Positions 7,111 to 9,543 of a DNA stretch of 9,543 nt are shown here, piece after piece. Under the pieces are notes generated by a model. The model was not told the origin of the DNA. It ran no database searches and saw only the letters and a program-made list of their open reading frames with translations. The translations under genes were made by a program, and so were the position numbers. The stretch covers positions 1-9,543 of the forward strand of contig DAHXOM010000193.1 in assembly GCA_027364825.1 (NCBI GenBank), given 5' to 3'. The DNA comes from a bacterium (GTDB lineage Bacteria; JAMCPX01). Every line of letters starts with the position of its first letter. The first letter of the stretch is position 1.

Positions 7111-7139
7111 TTGACGCGGTTGAATCTGGATGTTATCTT
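7111..7139 (+). promoter_or_regulatory. Candidate promoter just before accA
   Basis: TTGACG (7111-7116) and TATCTT (7134-7139) are separated by exactly 17 bases and match the sigma-70 hexamers at 5 of 6 and 4 of 6 positions. Transcription would begin near 7146, so an accA start at ATG 7149 would be almost leaderless and starts further upstream could not be used from it. This may be chance; an upstream promoter in 7009-7110 is also possible, although I do not see a better pair there. Confidence 0.25.
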
Positions 7140-8114
7140 ATGCTGAATATGATCCATCAACCACTTGATTTTGAAAAACCTATTTTTGAATTAGAAAAGA
7201 AGATCGAAGAATTCAGGCAGCTGTCGTCTTCAGAGGGTATCGATCTCTCCGATGAGATATCCAGGCTTGAGAAAAAGGTCAAAAAACTTCAGGAGGAAAC
7301 ATTTTCTAATTTGAATGCATGGAAGATCATACAGCTTTCCCGGCATCCGGAAAGGCCGTACACCTATGACTATATCTATCTCATCTCAAATGAATTTATA
7401 GAGATCCACGGGGACAGGAGATTCAAAGACGACACCGCCCTGGTTGCCGGTATAGGGTTGCTCGACACGAACCGCGTCGTTTTCATAGGTGAACAGAAAG
7501 GCAGAGGTGCAAAAGACCGTGCCTTGAGAAACTTCGGCATGCCGCACCCCGAGGGCTACAGAAAAGCCATGCGCGCAATGGACATAGCACAAAAATTCGG
7601 CCTGCCCATTATCACCTTTATCGATACCCCGGGGGCTTACCCCGGTATCGGTGCAGAAGAACGGGGTCAGGCAGAGGCAATATCCGCATCCATATTAAGA
7701 TTAGCAAGCATCCCGGTACCGGTAATCGGGTGTATCATAGGTGAAGGCAGCAGCGGCGGAGCACTTGCAATAGGTCTTGTCGATAAAATGTTTATGCTTG
7801 AATATGCCGTATATTCTGTTATATCCCCTGAAGGATGTGCATCGATCCTCTGGAAGGATCAATCAAAGGCACCGCTGGCAGCAGAGGCTTTAAAGTTAAC
7901 ATCGTATGAATTGCAGAAAGCGGGCATCGTTGATGAGATATTAAAAGAACCGGCAGGCGGGGCGCATAATGATTCCAAAGTAATGGCACAAACAATAAAA
8001 GATACTCTTGTGAAGGCCGTTGCAGAGCTTAAATCCATGTCGGCAGATGAGCTTGTTAAAAACAGATATAAACGGTATAGGACTATAGGACAGTTCAGGG
8101 AAGGCGTGGAGTAA
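7140..8114 (+). CDS. accA: Acetyl-CoA carboxylase carboxyltransferase subunit alpha
   Basis: AccA pairs with AccD to move the carboxyl group from carboxybiotin-BCCP to acetyl-CoA, giving malonyl-CoA for fatty-acid synthesis in the cytoplasm. In 324-residue numbering the visible signatures are LDFEKPIFELEKKI (9-22), RHPERPYTYDYI (68-79), GEQKGR (117-122), NFGMPHPEGYRKA (131-143), FIDTPGAYPGIGAEERGQ (160-177), GEGSSGGALAIG (201-212) and ISPEGCASILWK (228-239). These cover the whole alpha subunit, and the length matches the usual 315-325 residues. The start is uncertain. The frame is open back to GTG 7059 (351 residues), but those 27 extra residues are not AccA-like. ATG 7140 has GGA at 7128-7130 at fair spacing; ATG 7149 aligns slightly better with the Escherichia coli N-terminus. 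accD, accB and accC are not in the window. The next gene follows after 7 bases in the same operon. Confidence 0.95.
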   Translation: MLNMIHQPLDFEKPIFELEKKIEEFRQLSSSEGIDLSDEISRLEKKVKKLQEETFSNLNAWKIIQLSRHPERPYTYDYIYLISNEFIEIHGDRRFKDDTALVAGIGLLDTNRVVFIGEQKGRGAKDRALRNFGMPHPEGYRKAMRAMDIAQKFGLPIITFIDTPGAYPGIGAEERGQAEAISASILRLASIPVPVIGCIIGEGSSGGALAIGLVDKMFMLEYAVYSVISPEGCASILWKDQSKAPLAAEALKLTSYELQKAGIVDEILKEPAGGAHNDSKVMAQTIKDTLVKAVAELKSMSADELVKNRYKRYRTIGQFREGVE

Positions 8115-8121
8115 CAATAGT

Positions 8122-9543
8122 ATGGGTAATATATTCGGAATTGATATTGGCAGATATTCAATAAAAATGGCCGGGGTTAAGACGACGATACGGGGTTCGG
8201 AACTGAATCTGTCAAAAGAGTTTATTTTCCCTGAGGGAACAGGGGTATTTTCCGATTCAAACACAAACAATCTGAGAGATTTCTTTACGGTTGAAGGACT
8301 GGAGTCTGCGGATGTGATCGTCAGCATTCCATCCGACCTGATAGCCGTACATACAATTTCAGTCCCGTTCACCAACGATAAGTTTATTGCAAAGGCAATA
8401 GGCCCGGAACTGGAAGAGGTCAGCACACTCAGTCTCGAAGAGACCACGATGGATTACAACATTATACGGAAAGAAGACGGACGTTCCTCGGTAATTACCT
8501 TTTCTATGAACAGCGATACCATGAAGCTGTGGCTTGACGCATTCCTGCTCTTCGGTCTGGATCCGAACATAATCGATGTTTCCCACTGTGCTTATTCAAA
8601 CCTTGCAACGTATTTAAAACTTGATACCCCCTTTGTCGTTATAGACATAGGTCATGCGCACACCTCGCTTTCTTTTATGGACAGCAACGGTCTGTTCCTT
8701 GCAAGAGACCTGAGGATAACCGCACCGATGCTGGGGTTAACGACAGGGAAAAATGAACTCAACCGGGAGGTTGCAAACACCTTCATAAACCAGATAAAGT
8801 TTGCAGTTGATGCTGCTGAAAAAAGATACAATACGAAAATACAAGCAGCGGTTTTTGCAGGAAGATTCTCCGAAGCGGGGAGTTCATTCGAAAAGCAGCT
8901 TGAATTACAGACGTTTTCCGTACCTGTTCATGATATTGTGAAAGTGGCGATCAACGAAAACACCTCTCTGGAGCCGCAGTATACCCTCGCATTGACCTTA
9001 ACCTTGAGAAGCATCATGAAACGGGCCCGCAATACGGTAAATCTGAGAACGGGCTTGTTCAGATTCCAGCGTGCGATAGAGCAGATAAAAGGGCGATTAC
9101 TTACTACCCTGATTATAGCGGGCCTACTGGTTATTATGGCTGTCGTGAATATTTCTTACGGCTATGTGAGCTTACGCCATAAGAAAGACACCCTTGAACA
9201 AAGGATGCACACCGTGTTCAAAAATGCCTTTCCCAACGAGCCGTCTCTCGGGGATCCGCTCGGTACCATGCACTATCTGGTTTCAAAGGAAAAGAAAAAA
9301 GCGGAAAACCTGTCCAGTTCCCTGCCGGTAATCGAGGTGCTAAGAGAATTAAGTACGGCTATACCAAAGGATATAACAGTCGATGTGACAGAACTATCAA
9401 TAGATCCTGAACAGATAACCCTGATAGGAAAAACCCCTACGATAGATGCCATTGACAAGATAGTGGCCGGCTTTAAAAATCTCAGCAGCGTAAAAGACGT
9501 AAAGGTTCTTGATACCAACAGGTCAGCCGATCAAAAAAGTTTT
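8122..9543 (+). CDS. gspL: Type II secretion GspL-like protein (PilM-like domain fused to PilN-like domain), 3' end cut
   Basis: The frame is open for 474 codons from ATG 8122 to the right edge. Residues about 3-300 are an actin-fold domain like PilM: phosphate-1-type motif FGIDIGRYSIKMA (5-17) and phosphate-2-type VVIDIGHAHTSLSFM (172-186). VNLRTGLFRF (306-315) resembles the block that opens PilN and precedes the helix in GspL. One membrane helix follows at about 326-348, then a stretch likely to be coiled and a ferredoxin-like periplasmic domain (about 400-470: VLRELSTAIPKDI, ITLIGKTPTIDAIDKI, VKDVKVL). A single protein joining PilM-like and PilN-like parts is the GspL arrangement. GspL links the secretion ATPase GspE to the inner-membrane platform with GspM. 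Start: GGAG at 8108-8111, inside the accA end, 10 bases upstream. The stop is probably close beyond the edge, since the domain is nearly complete. A fused PilM-PilN pilus protein is the alternative. Confidence 0.85.
   Translation, partial: MGNIFGIDIGRYSIKMAGVKTTIRGSELNLSKEFIFPEGTGVFSDSNTNNLRDFFTVEGLESADVIVSIPSDLIAVHTISVPFTNDKFIAKAIGPELEEVSTLSLEETTMDYNIIRKEDGRSSVITFSMNSDTMKLWLDAFLLFGLDPNIIDVSHCAYSNLATYLKLDTPFVVIDIGHAHTSLSFMDSNGLFLARDLRITAPMLGLTTGKNELNREVANTFINQIKFAVDAAEKRYNTKIQAAVFAGRFSEAGSSFEKQLELQTFSVPVHDIVKVAINENTSLEPQYTLALTLTLRSIMKRARNTVNLRTGLFRFQRAIEQIKGRLLTTLIIAGLLVIMAVVNISYGYVSLRHKKDTLEQRMHTVFKNAFPNEPSLGDPLGTMHYLVSKEKKKAENLSSSLPVIEVLRELSTAIPKDITVDVTELSIDPEQITLIGKTPTIDAIDKIVAGFKNLSSVKDVKVLDTNRSADQKSF

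Larger units (their letters stand above)
7009..7139. promoter_or_regulatory. Divergent intergenic region between receiver gene and accA
   Basis: This is the only point in the window where transcription diverges, so it must carry start signals for both units. It holds the receiver gene's ribosome site (7013-7019) and the two weak promoter candidates described separately. I found no strong palindromic operator. Its right part is open in the accA frame from GTG 7059, but the translated residues do not match AccA N-termini. Confidence 0.6.

Noticed and set aside
7068..7121. Residues IRKIAAGKIID upstream of accA resemble the MutL N-terminal motif (IRKIAAGEVI)
   Set aside because: The match covers only about 11 residues, lacks the following MutL ATPase motifs and the residues before it do not match MutL; probably chance rather than a gene remnant.
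7859..8586. Several minus-strand frames opposite the end of accA and the start of the gspL-like gene
   Set aside because: The plus-strand frames carry clear family motifs throughout; the minus frames show none.

Overview
The window holds seven protein-coding regions, two of them cut by its edges. They form two divergent transcription units that part in a 131-base gap near position 7010-7140. Everything left of the gap reads leftward (minus strand) and everything right of it reads rightward. I see no rRNA, tRNA, CRISPR, transposase or phage gene. Gene content suggests a free-living Gram-negative bacterium, since it includes a type II secretion inner-membrane component and an exported transglutaminase-like protein. 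The receiver protein with a long Pro/Glu-rich tail and the G/C-rich palindromic repeat resemble what I know from Deltaproteobacteria (Desulfobacterota, Myxococcota) and Nitrospirota. This is an impression from gene style, not a taxonomic assignment.

Leftward unit, in transcription order: a receiver-domain protein of 398 residues with a Pro-rich then acidic linker and a conserved-looking helical C-terminus; valS; nadC; and a DUF3857/transglutaminase-like exported protein. The last three are joined by two identical 4-base ATGA start/stop overlaps, so they should be co-transcribed and translationally coupled. After the last gene come a 44-base G/C-rich palindrome and a rho-independent terminator. 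Only 8 bases past that terminator's T-run begins a further leftward gene, the N-terminus of an AEC-family transporter that leaves the window at position 1.

Rightward unit: accA (carboxyltransferase alpha subunit of acetyl-CoA carboxylase), then after 7 bases a gene that runs off the right edge. That protein joins a PilM-like actin-fold domain, one transmembrane helix and a PilN-like periplasmic domain, which is the architecture of GspL. A type II secretion cluster therefore probably continues to the right.

Most genes are conserved housekeeping functions (valine tRNA charging, NAD synthesis, fatty-acid synthesis). The less ordinary items are the receiver protein, whose layout recalls the Myxococcus polarity regulator RomR; the 9-G run inside nadC; the terminator abutting the transporter start; the palindromic repeat; and the uncertain start of accA. 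I did not find clear evidence of an undescribed multi-gene system.
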